Below, piece by piece: positions 1 to 8,271 of a stretch of DNA of 64,000 nt. Where the stretch lies: the NCBI RefSeq assembly GCF_001619615.1, contig NZ_LQQP01000014.1, forward strand, positions 1-64,000, given 5' to 3'. Position 1 is the first letter of the stretch, and every line of letters begins with the position of its first letter. The stretch comes from Microbacterium sp. T32. GTDB taxonomy: Bacteria; Actinomycetota; Actinomycetes; Actinomycetales; Microbacteriaceae. A program made the translations under genes and the position numbers. Under the pieces are notes generated by a model that was not told where the DNA came from, did no database searches, and worked only from the letters and a program-made list of their open reading frames with translations.

Positions 1-329
1 GCGGGGATCGGCGGCAGCGCGCCCGCCGCTGTCGCGGGATCGACGAGGTCGCACGCGAGCAGCAACGTCTCGTCGGCCTCGACGAGGGCCAGCGCAGCGA
101 CGGCCGCGGCGACGGGGCCGCCGAACGGGGGGTCCTCCCGGACCCAGGTCACGTCGAGGTCGGGCGCGAGAACGGGGGCCGCGACGACGATCCGCGCCGC
201 CCCGACGCTCCGGGCCGCCGCCACCGCGCGGGCGAGGAGCGTCTCGCCGTCGAGGCGGAACAGCGGTTTCACGGCCCCGCCGACGCGCGCGCCGCGGCCC
301 CCGGCGAGCAGGATCGCGTCGAGCCTCAC
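1..329 (-). CDS. MobA-like nucleotidyltransferase (molybdenum cofactor guanylyltransferase), 3' end outside window
   Basis: The reverse strand reads from GTG at 329 through an open frame to the window edge, about 109 residues. The N-terminus has the NTP-transferase signature LLAGGRGARVGG followed by KPLFRLDGETLLARA, and later FGGPVAAAVAAL and a CD-like metal/substrate motif LACDLVD. In MobA these form the GTP-binding loop that attaches GMP to molybdopterin. The start codon overlaps the moeA stop (GTGA at 326-329), so the two are translationally coupled. A MobA role is inferred from the moeA neighbour; other members of the NTP_transf_3 fold transfer other nucleotides. Confidence 0.75.
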   Translation of the reverse strand, partial: MRLDAILLAGGRGARVGGAVKPLFRLDGETLLARAVAAARSVGAARIVVAAPVLAPDLDVTWVREDPPFGGPVAAAVAALALVEADETLLLACDLVDPATAAGALPPIP

Positions 330-1540
330 GCGATCCTCACCTCCACGAGGTCGCCGGGTTCGAGGTCGCGGTCGCCCGGCGGGATCACGGCGTAGCCGTC
401 CGCGTCACCGAGGCCGCGGGTGGATCCGCGGGTTCCGGGCGCGGGTGGGACGGCGCGCCACGCGGCGGGATCCGTCCGGTCCAGCCGCACGGGAACGTAC
501 TGCAGGCGGTCGACGCGCACGCGCCATCCCTCGGCGAGCGGGACCCGGACGACCGCGCGAACGTCGTCGACCTCGCCCTCCAACTCCCGCAGCGCGGGGC
601 GGACGAACACCTCGAACGACACCGCAGCGCTCACCGGGTTGCCGGGTAGGCCGAACACGAGCGTGCCCGCCGGGGTGCGTCCGAAACCCTGGGGTCGCGC
701 GGGCTGCATCGCGACCTGCACGAACGACAGCAGGTCGCCGAGACTGTTCTTCACGACCTCGTACGCGCCCGCGCTCACCCCACCCGAGAAGACCACGACG
801 TCCGCCCCGAGGCGCTCGGCCTCGGCGATCGACGCCCGCGGTCCGTCGCCCTCATCGCCGACGCTCGCGCGCAGCACGACCTCGGCCCCCGCCTCCTCGG
901 CGAGGCCCGCGAGCAGGAAGCTGTTCGACTCCGGAATCTGTCCGTGGCCCAGCGGCATCCCGGGGGCGACGAGCTCGGACCCGGTCGACACCACGGCGAC
1001 CCTCGGTGCCCGCGCGACTTCGACGGAAGCGGTTCCGGATGCCGCGATCGCGGCGATCCGCGCGGCCGTCAGCCGCACGCCGGCGGGGACGACCGCGGCC
1101 CCCGCGGGCGTGTCCGACCCGCGGCGGCGGATGTGCGCGCCGCTCCCGCGCGGAGCCACGAGCACGGTGGTCTCGGACAGCGAGCCGACGAGGCCGTCGC
1201 GCGTGTCCTCGAACGGCACGACGACCGTGGCATCCGTCGGTACGGGGGCACCGGTCATGATGCGGGCCGCTTCTCCCGGTCGCAGGGCGGGGTTTTGCGA
1301 CGCCCCGGCGGGCAGGTCCGCCACGACCCGCAGCGTCACGGGAACGGTCGCGAGGTCGTCGATCCGCACGGCGAAGCCGTCCATGGCCGAGTTGTCGAAC
1401 CCCGGCACGTCGACGGCGGCGTGCACCGGATGCCGCAGCACGCGGCCGCGGGCACGCTCCAGGGGCCGCTGCTCCGGGGCGAGCGGCTCGACCGCCGAGA
1501 GGATCGCGGCGAGGTGCGTGGAGACCGCGATCACAGGCAT
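326..1540 (-). CDS. moeA: Molybdopterin molybdenumtransferase MoeA
   Basis: MoeA inserts molybdenum into adenylylated molybdopterin in the cytoplasm. The 404-residue protein carries the family hallmark DNSAMDGFAV at residues 49-58, the molybdopterin-binding domain with VVSTGSELV and SVGDEGDG, FSGGVSAG, and the C-terminal VFGLPGNPVSA motif. The ATG at 1540 is preferred over upstream in-frame ATGs because a TACGCT -10 element ends six bases before it. The stop overlaps the start of the MobA-like gene. With fdhD and the molybdoenzyme at 4749-8006 it forms a Mo-enzyme supply group. Confidence 0.95.
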   Translation of the reverse strand: MPVIAVSTHLAAILSAVEPLAPEQRPLERARGRVLRHPVHAAVDVPGFDNSAMDGFAVRIDDLATVPVTLRVVADLPAGASQNPALRPGEAARIMTGAPVPTDATVVVPFEDTRDGLVGSLSETTVLVAPRGSGAHIRRRGSDTPAGAAVVPAGVRLTAARIAAIAASGTASVEVARAPRVAVVSTGSELVAPGMPLGHGQIPESNSFLLAGLAEEAGAEVVLRASVGDEGDGPRASIAEAERLGADVVVFSGGVSAGAYEVVKNSLGDLLSFVQVAMQPARPQGFGRTPAGTLVFGLPGNPVSAAVSFEVFVRPALRELEGEVDDVRAVVRVPLAEGWRVRVDRLQYVPVRLDRTDPAAWRAVPPAPGTRGSTRGLGDADGYAVIPPGDRDLEPGDLVEVRIA

Positions 1541-1546
1541 TCCCTC

Positions 1547-1552
1547 AGCGTA
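1547..1552 (-). promoter_or_regulatory. -10 element of leaderless moeA promoter
   Basis: TACGCT on the reverse strand, six bases (GAGGGA) before the moeA ATG. The spacing predicts transcription starting at or next to the start codon. The GAGGGA could alternatively act as a ribosome binding site on a longer message. Confidence 0.5.
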
Positions 1553-1673
1553 GGCGTCGGGTCGTGGCATCCGGTTCGGCGCGTGACGAGCGGAGAGCGG
1601 GGTGCGTCGGTCCTCCCTTCGCCCCGGGTCCTCCCCTTGGCACAAGCCGTGCCGCCGCTGGCCCGCGCGCGAG

Positions 1674-1679
1674 TACGGT
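1674..1679 (+). promoter_or_regulatory. -10 element of leaderless DUF1990 promoter
   Basis: TACGGT seven bases before the ATG at 1687, matching the TANNNT pattern and spacing seen before many genes here. Confidence 0.5.
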
Positions 1680-1686
1680 GTGCGGC

Positions 1687-2175
1687 ATGAGCGACCTCAC
1701 CTACCCCGAGATCGGGGCGACGGCGGGGGTGCTGCCGCCCGGGTACCACCACGTGCGCGCGGAACGCGTGATCGGGCGAGGCCGCTTCGCGTTCGAACAG
1801 GCGGCCGATGCGTTGCTGTGCGGCGCGGTGCAGCGACGGGCAGGCGCGACCGTGCGGATGTCGGAGACGCCCCTGCGCGTCGGAACCCGCATCGACATGC
1901 GGCTCGGCCCGTTCGGCATCCCGTGTCTGGTCGTGTGGGCGGAGCGCGACGATCAGCACGCGGGATTCGCGTACGGCTCGCTGCCGGGGCACCCCGAGAG
2001 CGGCGAGGAACGCTTCGAGCTGGCCCTGGCCCCGACGGGCGAGGTGACCTTCACGATCACGGCGTTCTCGCGTCCGGGGCGCTGGTTCACGCGACTGGCA
2101 TGGCCGCTGAACCGCGCGATCCAGCGGCGCATGACGGCACGGTACCTCTGCACCCTGGATTCCCCGACGCGCTGA
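1687..2175 (+). CDS. DUF1990 family protein
   Basis: The 162-residue cytoplasmic protein matches the DUF1990 (YndG-like) family by its layout: an N-terminal TYPEIGATAG, a central GYHHVRAERVIGRG-type segment, and a C-terminal FSRPGRWFTRLAWP. The family has a beta-rich SRPBCC-like fold of unknown function. The start at 1687 is supported by the -10 element seven bases upstream. It is a single gene, converging on the copper cluster across a 362-base gap that holds palindromes. Function is not known. Confidence 0.85.
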   Translation: MSDLTYPEIGATAGVLPPGYHHVRAERVIGRGRFAFEQAADALLCGAVQRRAGATVRMSETPLRVGTRIDMRLGPFGIPCLVVWAERDDQHAGFAYGSLPGHPESGEERFELALAPTGEVTFTITAFSRPGRWFTRLAWPLNRAIQRRMTARYLCTLDSPTR

Positions 2176-2210
2176 CGCACCGCGCCCCGCCGCACGCCGG
2201 GCGGCGCGGA

Positions 2211-2280
2211 CACAACGAAGGACATTCGACCCTTTCGGGCCGCCGAGGGCTGCCCCGGGACACGGATTTCCTTCGTCGTG
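2211..2280. repeat. Palindromic element family A, copy 1
   Basis: Arms CACAACGAAGGA (2211-2222) and TCCTTCGTCGTG (2269-2280) pair at 11 of 12 positions around a 46-base centre. A second copy is at 60440-60521. Both lie between convergent genes, so a bidirectional terminator or a mobile palindrome is possible. This and family B fill most of the 2176-2537 gap, where I see no gene. Confidence 0.7.
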
Positions 2281-2304
2281 CACCGGAACCGGATGCCACG
2301 GGCC

Positions 2305-2484
2305 GCGCACAACTCCGGCAAACCCGACACCGACCCGTGTCCACCCCCTGTCCCACGCGAGCCCGCAGGAGTTGCGCACACCGGATGCCACCGGCCGACA
2401 CCGCGCACAACTCCGGCAAACCCGACACCGACCCACGTCCACCCCCTGTCCCGCACGAATGCGCAGGAGTTGTGCACACCGGAT
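2305..2484. repeat. Palindromic element family B, tandem pair
   Basis: Two units with a 98-base period (starting at 2305 and 2403). Each begins GCGCACAACTCC and ends GGAGTT(G/T)CGCAC or GGAGTTGTGCAC, giving 10/12 and 11/12 paired arms around a 51-base centre. The first 32 bases of the units are identical and a CCACCCCCTGTCCC block is also kept. Each unit is followed by CACCGGATGCCAC. Confidence 0.75.
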
Positions 2485-2537
2485 GCCACCGGCCGACGCC
2501 AGCGGGGAGGAGCCGGACAGCCCCTCCCCGCCCAGCG

Positions 2538-3149
2538 TCACTCGTCGCCCGCGTCGTCCTTCCGGCGCGGCCGGACGAGCAGCACCACGACGACGCCGAC
2601 CACGATGACCGCGAGGCCGCCGACCGACAGGCCGATGACCAGACCGGAGGGCGCGGCCGCGGGGGCCGTGGCATCCGGGGCCGCCTCCGCCTGCTGCGAG
2701 GCGACGCTCGCGCAGGGAGAGGCCTCGGATCCGGTGGCGACGGGCGCGCCCGCGGCGGGCGCGTAGGTGAACCGGTAGGTGCCCGAGACGGGGTGGCCGT
2801 CGGACGACACCGCCCGCCAGGTCACCTGGTAGTCGCCCGCGGGCCCGAGCTCGACCGGGGTCGTGAGCGTGGGCCCGGCCAACGCGGTGCAGTCGGTCTC
2901 GTAGTGGCGGGCGTCGGGTCCGACCACGATGACCTCGTTCCCGCCGTCAGCGCCGAGGAGGTTGGCGCTGAAGGTGAGCGTGACGTCCGCGGCGGCCGAG
3001 ACCGTCGCGTCCGCCGCCGGGGTCGCCGAGACCAGGCTGTCGTGCGCCGACGCGGCCTGCGCCCCGCCGAGCGCAGCGCCCACGGCGGCCGCGGCGACGA
3101 TGAGGCCGAGGACGCCGACTCGACGCCGAGGCGCCGTGAGCGCGCGCAC
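2538..3149 (-). CDS. CopC-family periplasmic/cell-surface copper-binding protein
   Basis: The 203-residue protein has a signal peptide (residues 1-35) ending QAASA, so the mature chain starts with His36, the N-terminal Cu(II) ligand of the CopC family. A CopC beta-barrel follows (SLVSATPAADATVSAAADV, then SSDGHPVSGTYRFTY with a second candidate His). A C-terminal transmembrane helix near residues 170-192 and a basic tail RPRRK tether it to the membrane. It starts two bases after the YcnI-type gene ends, as the last gene of a three-gene copper cluster. It probably hands copper to a membrane partner; no CopD is seen here. Confidence 0.88.
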   Translation of the reverse strand: MRALTAPRRRVGVLGLIVAAAAVGAALGGAQAASAHDSLVSATPAADATVSAAADVTLTFSANLLGADGGNEVIVVGPDARHYETDCTALAGPTLTTPVELGPAGDYQVTWRAVSSDGHPVSGTYRFTYAPAAGAPVATGSEASPCASVASQQAEAAPDATAPAAAPSGLVIGLSVGGLAVIVVGVVVVLLVRPRRKDDAGDE

Positions 3150-3151
3150 GA

Positions 3152-3889
3152 TCAGGCCTTCTTCGGGCGACGGGCGAACGCCAGCGCCCCGAGCACCGCG
3201 CCACCGATCCCGATGACGAGCGCCGCGATGCTGAGGCCCAGCGCCGCGCCGGCGGAACCGTCCGTGGACGACGCCGCGGCCATGTCGTGGTCGTCGGCGG
3301 GGGCCGCCGTGGCGGTGTCGTGCGAGGCGCCGTGGCCCGTGGCCGGCGGAGCGTCGTTGATGTACAGCACCGGAGCGGGCTCGAGCGTGTCGTCGGCGGC
3401 GACCTCGTCGGGGGTGGCCGACCAGTTCACGACCTCACCGTCGGAGTACGTCTGCACCGCGGTCAGAACGACGTGGCCGGTGTCGGGCACGGGGCCGAGC
3501 ACGGCCGAGAAGTTCTGGAACTGGTCCTGGCCGATGCCCACTCCGGGGTCGGCCTGCCAGACGATCTTCAGCGGTCCGTCGCTGATCGTGTTGCCGTCGA
3601 CCTCGACGGGCGCGGGGAGAGCGCCCTTCTCGACGGTCGCGGTCCAGCCGGGAACCGGCTGGACGAGCACCGCCGTGAACGGGGTGTCGGTCGGGAGGAT
3701 GACCTCGACCTTCACGGTCGAGGCCGTCTCGGACTCGGTCGGGACGCGGAAGTTGACCGTGGCGTAGCTGCCCGGGGTGGCGGTGTTCGGGTTGACGGTG
3801 ACGTGTGCGGATGCCGCGAGGGGAACGCCCAGGACGAGGGCGAGGCCGACGGCCGCGCCCGCGAGGGCGCGCGAAAGGGTACGGGACAT
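3152..3889 (-). CDS. ycnI: YcnI-family (DUF1775) copper-binding membrane-anchored protein
   Basis: The 245-residue protein has a signal peptide ending LAASA, exposing His29 as the mature N-terminus (HVTVNP), the copper-binding feature of DUF1775/YcnI proteins. The central domain has the typical VNFRVPTESETA, VEVILP and QNFSAVLGP segments. A histidine-rich linker (GHGASHDTAT, DDHDM) precedes a single C-terminal transmembrane helix and FARRPKKA stop-transfer. It acts on the outer face of the membrane as a copper metallochaperone. It lies between the membrane protein at 3962 and CopC, in one transcription unit. Confidence 0.9.
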   Translation of the reverse strand: MSRTLSRALAGAAVGLALVLGVPLAASAHVTVNPNTATPGSYATVNFRVPTESETASTVKVEVILPTDTPFTAVLVQPVPGWTATVEKGALPAPVEVDGNTISDGPLKIVWQADPGVGIGQDQFQNFSAVLGPVPDTGHVVLTAVQTYSDGEVVNWSATPDEVAADDTLEPAPVLYINDAPPATGHGASHDTATAAPADDHDMAAASSTDGSAGAALGLSIAALVIGIGGAVLGALAFARRPKKA

Positions 3890-3961
3890 GAATGCTGCTT
3901 TCTGCGAATGTGCGCAGGCGTGATCGCACGCCGAAGCGCGAAGGGTGAAGAGGAGAGGGTC

Positions 3962-4543
3962 TTACGCCGCGAGCGGCGGACCCCGATGCCTCATCACCGA
4001 CAGCACGGTCATGCCGACCGTGAGCAGCGGCGGCTCCGGACGCACCCGGGGCGCCACGCGGGGGCGCGGCGCCGCGAACGGGACGAGCGCGCGGAACGTG
4101 TCGGAGAGGAGCCCCGCGACCGCGCGCAGCGCGCGCTCGCCCGAACCGAGCGCCAGAACCGTCACGGCCGCGGCGAACGCGTGCGCGACCCACATCCAGG
4201 GCGATTCGGTGCCCGTCAGGCCGTGCGCGTGCCCGGAGGCCGCGAGCGCGACGGCCCCGTGCTGGTGCGCGACCGCGACCGGCCCGCTGAGGTCCAGCGC
4301 GAGCAGGGTGTGGAAGAGCAGCTGGCTGGCGGTGATCGCCACCGACAGCCGCCACCACGAGGCGGTGCGACCGACCAGTGCGATGCACAGCGGCGAAGCC
4401 AGGCTCAGGGCCAGCACGACGTTGAGCACCGCGGGGAGATTGCCGGCGGCGACGGAGTGCGACAGCGTCGCGACGAACGTCGCGAGCACGGCGGCGGAAA
4501 CGCCGCGTACCGCGCGACGGGCGCGCCCCGCTCTCGCCGACAT
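3962..4543 (-). CDS. Integral membrane protein of the copper cluster
   Basis: The 193-residue protein has about four or five hydrophobic helices (near 14-35, 40-60, 67-85, 110-130) and a histidine-containing loop (VAHQHG, SGHAHG). I do not recognise a named family. It is the first gene of the leftward copper cluster, 72 bases before ycnI. The ATG at 4543 is preferred because GAGAGGA sits five bases upstream; an in-frame ATG at 4573 is possible. Position and histidines suggest a role in copper handling, but this is inference. Confidence 0.6.
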   Translation of the reverse strand: MSARAGRARRAVRGVSAAVLATFVATLSHSVAAGNLPAVLNVVLALSLASPLCIALVGRTASWWRLSVAITASQLLFHTLLALDLSGPVAVAHQHGAVALAASGHAHGLTGTESPWMWVAHAFAAAVTVLALGSGERALRAVAGLLSDTFRALVPFAAPRPRVAPRVRPEPPLLTVGMTVLSVMRHRGPPLAA

Positions 4544-4705
4544 GCCGGTCCTCTCGAAGACGTTCCCCGCCATTCCACCACACGGGTCGGACACCGAGCC
4601 GCCGGGAGCGGGTCGCGGGTGGCGATCCCGGACGGCGCGACGCCGCTCGCACCCGACGTGGCCGCGCGGAGCCGACAAGCCCGCCTCGATGTCGGACCCC
4701 GGGCG

Positions 4706-4711
4706 TACGCT
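4706..4711 (+). promoter_or_regulatory. -10 element of the fdhD transcript
   Basis: TACGCT ends six bases before an ATG at 4718, the standard leaderless spacing here. The message would therefore begin with the small leader ORF rather than with fdhD. Confidence 0.5.
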
Positions 4712-4717
4712 CGACCC

Positions 4718-4747
4718 ATGACCCCCTCCTCGCCCGGCCGGTCCTGA
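4718..4747 (+). CDS. Nine-residue leader peptide upstream of fdhD
   Basis: ATG at 4718 opens a nine-codon ORF (MTPSSPGRS) that stops with TGA at 4745-4747, one base before the fdhD ATG. It is placed exactly where a leaderless transcript from the TACGCT element would start. fdhD itself has no clear ribosome binding site, so its translation may depend on termination and restart after this peptide. This is a prediction from spacing only. Confidence 0.4.
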   Translation: MTPSSPGRS

Positions 4748-4748
4748 C

Positions 4749-5627
4749 ATGGGCCGCCTGACCGTCTCGCGTCGCGTCACGCGCATCACGCTCGACGGCG
4801 TGAACCGACAGCGACCGGATACCGTCGCCGTCGAGGAGCCGCTCGAGATCCGGGTCGCAGGTTCCCCGCTGTCCGTGACGATGCGCACGCCCGGGCACGA
4901 CGTCGAACTCTCGGCCGGATTCCTGGTGTCGGAGGGCGTCATCCACCGCGGCGACCAGTTCGCGCGGGCGATCCACTGCGGCGGGCCGGGAACCGGCGGC
5001 GCGGACGGCAACACGTACAACGTCCTCGACCTCACGCTCGCTCCCGGCGTGACGCTCCCCTCCCCCGACATCGCCCGGAACTTCTACACCACGAGTTCGT
5101 GCGGCGTCTGCGGCACGGCATCCATCGAGGCCGTCGAGAAGGTGTCGTGCTACGACGTGTCGGGGGATGGCATCCAGGTCGAGGCCGTCGATCTCGCGGG
5201 GTTCCCCGACCGGCTCCGCGAGGGGCAGAAGGTCTTCGAGAAGACCGGCGGGCTGCACGCGGCGGCGCTCTTCGACGTCGCGTCCGGCGAGCTGCTCGTC
5301 GTGCGCGAGGACGTCGGGCGCCACAACGCCGTCGACAAGGTCGTCGGCTGGGCGCTGCTGAACGACCGACTGCCGCTGCGCGGAACCGTGCTGCAGGTCT
5401 CGGGCCGCGTGAGCTTCGAGCTCGTGCAGAAGGCCGTGATGGCCGGCATCCCGATCCTGTCCGCGGTGTCCGCGCCGTCGTCGCTCGCGATCGAACTGGC
5501 CGAACGCGCGGGACTCACCGTCGCGGGGTTCGTCCGCGGCGGCAGCATGAATCTCTACACACGTCCGGATCGCATCCTCGTTCCATCCACAACCCCCGCT
5601 CTCGCCGAGACCTCCGGCGTACGCTGA
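4749..5627 (+). CDS. fdhD: FdhD sulfur carrier for molybdenum-cofactor maturation
   Basis: FdhD moves sulfur from a cysteine desulfurase to the molybdenum cofactor before it enters formate dehydrogenase-type enzymes. The 292-residue protein has the reactive SCGVCG motif (Cys118 and Cys121), the upstream [13 protein letters not shown] segment, and the conserved [17 protein letters not shown] and [12 protein letters not shown] blocks. It is followed after 57 bases by the molybdoenzyme it would serve. Start choice: ATG at 4749, one base after a leader ORF. Confidence 0.95.
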   Translation: MGRLTVSRRVTRITLDGVNRQRPDTVAVEEPLEIRVAGSPLSVTMRTPGHDVELSAGFLVSEGVIHRGDQFARAIHCGGPGTGGADGNTYNVLDLTLAPGVTLPSPDIARNFYTTSSCGVCGTASIEAVEKVSCYDVSGDGIQVEAVDLAGFPDRLREGQKVFEKTGGLHAAALFDVASGELLVVREDVGRHNAVDKVVGWALLNDRLPLRGTVLQVSGRVSFELVQKAVMAGIPILSAVSAPSSLAIELAERAGLTVAGFVRGGSMNLYTRPDRILVPSTTPALAETSGVR

Positions 5628-5684
5628 CCGAGGGCGCGCGGATGGATGCCACCGACTCGGCGCCGAAACCATCGGAGGGTGCAC

Positions 5685-8006
5685 ATGGGTGACGCGTTCG
5701 GGCTGATGAAGGATGCACCGCGCCAGGGTGGCCTCGGCCCCGCGGTGACAGGCGACTGGGCGAGCACCGGCGAGTACACGCATCCGGCCGCCGGATGGGG
5801 CGCGGCGATGACGGTCGGCAAGGTCCTGCTCGAGCAGCGTCAGCCGATCGCCGGCACCAAGGCCATGTTCACGATGAACCACCCGAAGAGCGGCTTCGAC
5901 TGCCCCGGGTGCGCGTGGCCCGACGACAAGGGCGTCGCCCTCGACATCTGCGAGAACGGCATCAAGCACGTCACGTGGGAGATGACCCACAAGCGCGTCG
6001 GCAAGGAGTTCTTCGCCGAGCACTCCGTGTCCGAGCTCGCCGAATGGACCGACTTCGCCCTCGAGGATGCCGGTCGCCTCGTCGGTCCGATGGCATACGA
6101 CGCCGCAACCGACCACTACGTGCCGATCTCGTGGAACGACGCGTTCCGCCTCATCGCGCAGCACCTGCAGGGTCTCGACAGCCCCGACCAGGCCGCCTTC
6201 TACACCTCGGGGCGCCTGAGCAACGAGGCGTCGTTCCTGTACCAGCTCTTCGCGCGCGAGCTCGGCACGAACAACCTTCCCGACTGCTCGAACATGTGCC
6301 ACGAGGGTTCGGGCCGCGGGCTCACGGCATCCCTCGCCACCGGCAAGGGCACGGCCGACCTCGAGGACTGGCAGAACTGCGACGCGCTGTTCGTGCTGGG
6401 GGTCAACGCAGCCTCGAACGCTCCGCGCATGCTCACGAGCCTCGCCGAGGCCGTCGAGCGCGGTGCGCAGGTCGTGCACGTGAACCCGCTGCGCGAGGTC
6501 GCCGCGACCCGCACGATCGTGCCGCACGAGATCGTCGACATGGCGACGTTCCACGACCACCCCACCAGCACCCTCAACCTGCAGGTACGCCCGGGCGGCG
6601 ACCTGGCTCTCATCCGCGGAATGGCCAAGGTCGTGTTCGAGGCGGCGGACCGCGACCCGTCGGTGCTCGACCAGGCCTTCCTCGACGGCTACACCCACGA
6701 CTCCGAGGCGTATCGCGCGCTCGTCGAGGCGACGCCGTGGGACGCCCTCGTCACGCAGGCCGGCCTGACCGAGACCGAGATCCGCGCCGCCGCCGACATC
6801 TACCTCGCGTCGGAGCGCACCGTGATCAGCTGGTGCCTCGGCGTCAGCCAGCACGAGCACGGTGTCGACACGGTCCGCGAGATCGTCAACCTCCTGCTCC
6901 TGCGCGGCAACGTCGGGCGCCTCGGCACCGGGCCGTCGCCGGTGCGCGGCCACAGCAACGTGCAGGGCAACCGCACGTGCGGCATCAACCACAAGCCGAC
7001 GGAGGAGTGGCTCGCGAAGCTCGACGAGGTCTGCGGCATCCGATCGCCCCGCGATCCCGGACTCGACACCGTGCACACGGTCGCGGCCCTCCACCGCGGC
7101 GACCTCAAGGTGTTCGTCGGCATGGGCGGCAACTTCGTGCGGGCCGCTCCCGACACGAAACTCACGGCCGAAGGCATGAGCCGCTGCGAACTCACCGTGC
7201 ACGTCAGCACCAAGCTCAACCGCAGCCACCTCACGCACGGCAAGGCCGCGTTGATCCTCCCGTGCCTCGGCCGGACCGAGCGCGACGAGCAGGAGTCCGG
7301 TCCGCAGTCGATCTCGACCGAGGATGCCATGAGCTCCGTCATGCTCTCGCTCGGGTCGCGCAAGCCCGCGTCACCGCACCTCCTCAGCGAGCCGGCGATC
7401 ATCGCGCGGATGGCCCGCGCGGCCATGCCCGACTCGAAGACGCCGTGGGAGTGGTACGTCGGCGATTACGACCGTATCCGCGACACGATGGCGAAGGTGC
7501 TGCCCGGGTTCGAGGGCTTCAACGAACTCGTCCGCCAGCACTGGGGCTTCCGCATCCCGCAGCCCGCGCGCGAGCGCGACTTCCGCACGCCGTCGGGCAA
7601 GGCGGAGTTCTCGACCGCCGAGCTGCCCGATGTCATCCCGGCCGACTCCGACGTGCTGGTGCTGCAGACCATGCGCTCGCACGACCAGTGGAACACCACG
7701 ATCTACTCGGCCGACGATCGCTACCGCGGCGTCCGCAACATCCGCGAGCTGATCTTCATGAACCGCAAGGACATGCGGGACCGCGGCATCGCCGAGGGCG
7801 ACCTCGTCGACATCGTGGCCACCTCGCGCGACGGCTCGGTGCGCAGCATCACGGCGTTCCGCGCGCTGGAGTACGACACCCCGCGCGGCAGCGCCGCCGG
7901 GTACTTCCCCGAGATGAACGTGCTCCTCGGCCCCGACGACTACAGCCGCCAGAGCGATCAGCCGCTGATGAAGAGCCTGCGCGTGCGCGTCGCGAAGACC
8001 GCCTGA
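5685..8006 (+). CDS. FdhF/YdeP-like molybdopterin oxidoreductase, alpha subunit
   Basis: The 773-residue protein belongs to the molybdopterin oxidoreductase superfamily, closest to the YdeP/Fdh-alpha-like branch (usual length about 760-780). Visible blocks: FDCPGCAWPDDKG near the N-terminus, the cofactor-site segment LPDCSNMCHEGSGRG, GVNAASNAPRM, RGHSNVQGNRTCGI, and a C-terminal Asp-decarboxylase-like domain with LQTMRSHDQWNTT and NRKDMRDRGI. There is no selenocysteine codon; the segment equivalent to the Sec/Cys site of FdhF reads DCSNMCH. No iron-sulfur or membrane subunit is adjacent, so substrate and electron partner are unknown. GGAGGG at 5674-5679 supports the ATG at 5685. Confidence 0.9.
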   Translation: MGDAFGLMKDAPRQGGLGPAVTGDWASTGEYTHPAAGWGAAMTVGKVLLEQRQPIAGTKAMFTMNHPKSGFDCPGCAWPDDKGVALDICENGIKHVTWEMTHKRVGKEFFAEHSVSELAEWTDFALEDAGRLVGPMAYDAATDHYVPISWNDAFRLIAQHLQGLDSPDQAAFYTSGRLSNEASFLYQLFARELGTNNLPDCSNMCHEGSGRGLTASLATGKGTADLEDWQNCDALFVLGVNAASNAPRMLTSLAEAVERGAQVVHVNPLREVAATRTIVPHEIVDMATFHDHPTSTLNLQVRPGGDLALIRGMAKVVFEAADRDPSVLDQAFLDGYTHDSEAYRALVEATPWDALVTQAGLTETEIRAAADIYLASERTVISWCLGVSQHEHGVDTVREIVNLLLLRGNVGRLGTGPSPVRGHSNVQGNRTCGINHKPTEEWLAKLDEVCGIRSPRDPGLDTVHTVAALHRGDLKVFVGMGGNFVRAAPDTKLTAEGMSRCELTVHVSTKLNRSHLTHGKAALILPCLGRTERDEQESGPQSISTEDAMSSVMLSLGSRKPASPHLLSEPAIIARMARAAMPDSKTPWEWYVGDYDRIRDTMAKVLPGFEGFNELVRQHWGFRIPQPARERDFRTPSGKAEFSTAELPDVIPADSDVLVLQTMRSHDQWNTTIYSADDRYRGVRNIRELIFMNRKDMRDRGIAEGDLVDIVATSRDGSVRSITAFRALEYDTPRGSAAGYFPEMNVLLGPDDYSRQSDQPLMKSLRVRVAKTA

Positions 8007-8058
8007 CCGGATCCCGTGCCGCGTGACGCGTGCCGCGCCTCTGTGCGCCCGGCACAAC

Positions 8059-8124
8059 CTCAGCGATCCGCACCACCTCAGCGCGAATCCCGGCATCGCG
8101 ACTGAGGTTGCGCGGATCACTGAG
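8059..8124. repeat. Palindromic element family C, copy 1
   Basis: Left arm 8059-8081 and right arm 8102-8124 are 23 bases each and pair at 19 positions, separated by 20 bases. Each arm begins or ends with CTCAG/CTGAG and contains ACCTCAG/CTGAGGT. It lies in the convergent gap between the molybdoenzyme and tetR. Confidence 0.75.
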
Positions 8125-8188
8125 CGAGCGCGGGCCGCAGTCCCTCGGCATCCAGGGTCGAGACGACCCGCACCGCATGCCGCACAAC

Positions 8189-8254
8189 CTCAGCGATCCG
8201 CACCACCTCAGCGCGAATCCCGGCAACGCAACTGAGGTTGCGCGAATCACCGAG
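8189..8254. repeat. Palindromic element family C, copy 2
   Basis: Arms 8189-8211 and 8232-8254, again separated by 20 bases. The left arm is identical to copy 1, 130 bases upstream. The right arm is identical to that of copy 3 at 10952-10974. Confidence 0.75.
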
Positions 8255-8271
8255 CGAGCGCCTACGCCGTC

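Noticed and set aside
445..1690. Long plus-strand open frames opposite moeA
   Set aside because: They are Arg/Pro/Ala-rich shadows produced by high GC; the reverse frame has all MoeA motifs.
2305..2484. CRISPR array
   Set aside because: Only two units, each palindromic over its full length, no spacer-like variable segment of constant size and no cas genes.
4543..5071. Extension of the copper-cluster membrane protein to 369 residues
   Set aside because: The extra part lies opposite fdhD and lacks hydrophobic or conserved segments; a good ribosome binding site favours ATG 4543.
3435..7238. A 1267-codon reverse-strand open frame across fdhD and the molybdoenzyme
   Set aside because: It has no recognisable domain and covers four well-supported genes in other frames.
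8059..8254. CRISPR-like repeat pair
   Set aside because: Repeats are long inverted structures with a shared spacer background; no third unit and no cas genes nearby.
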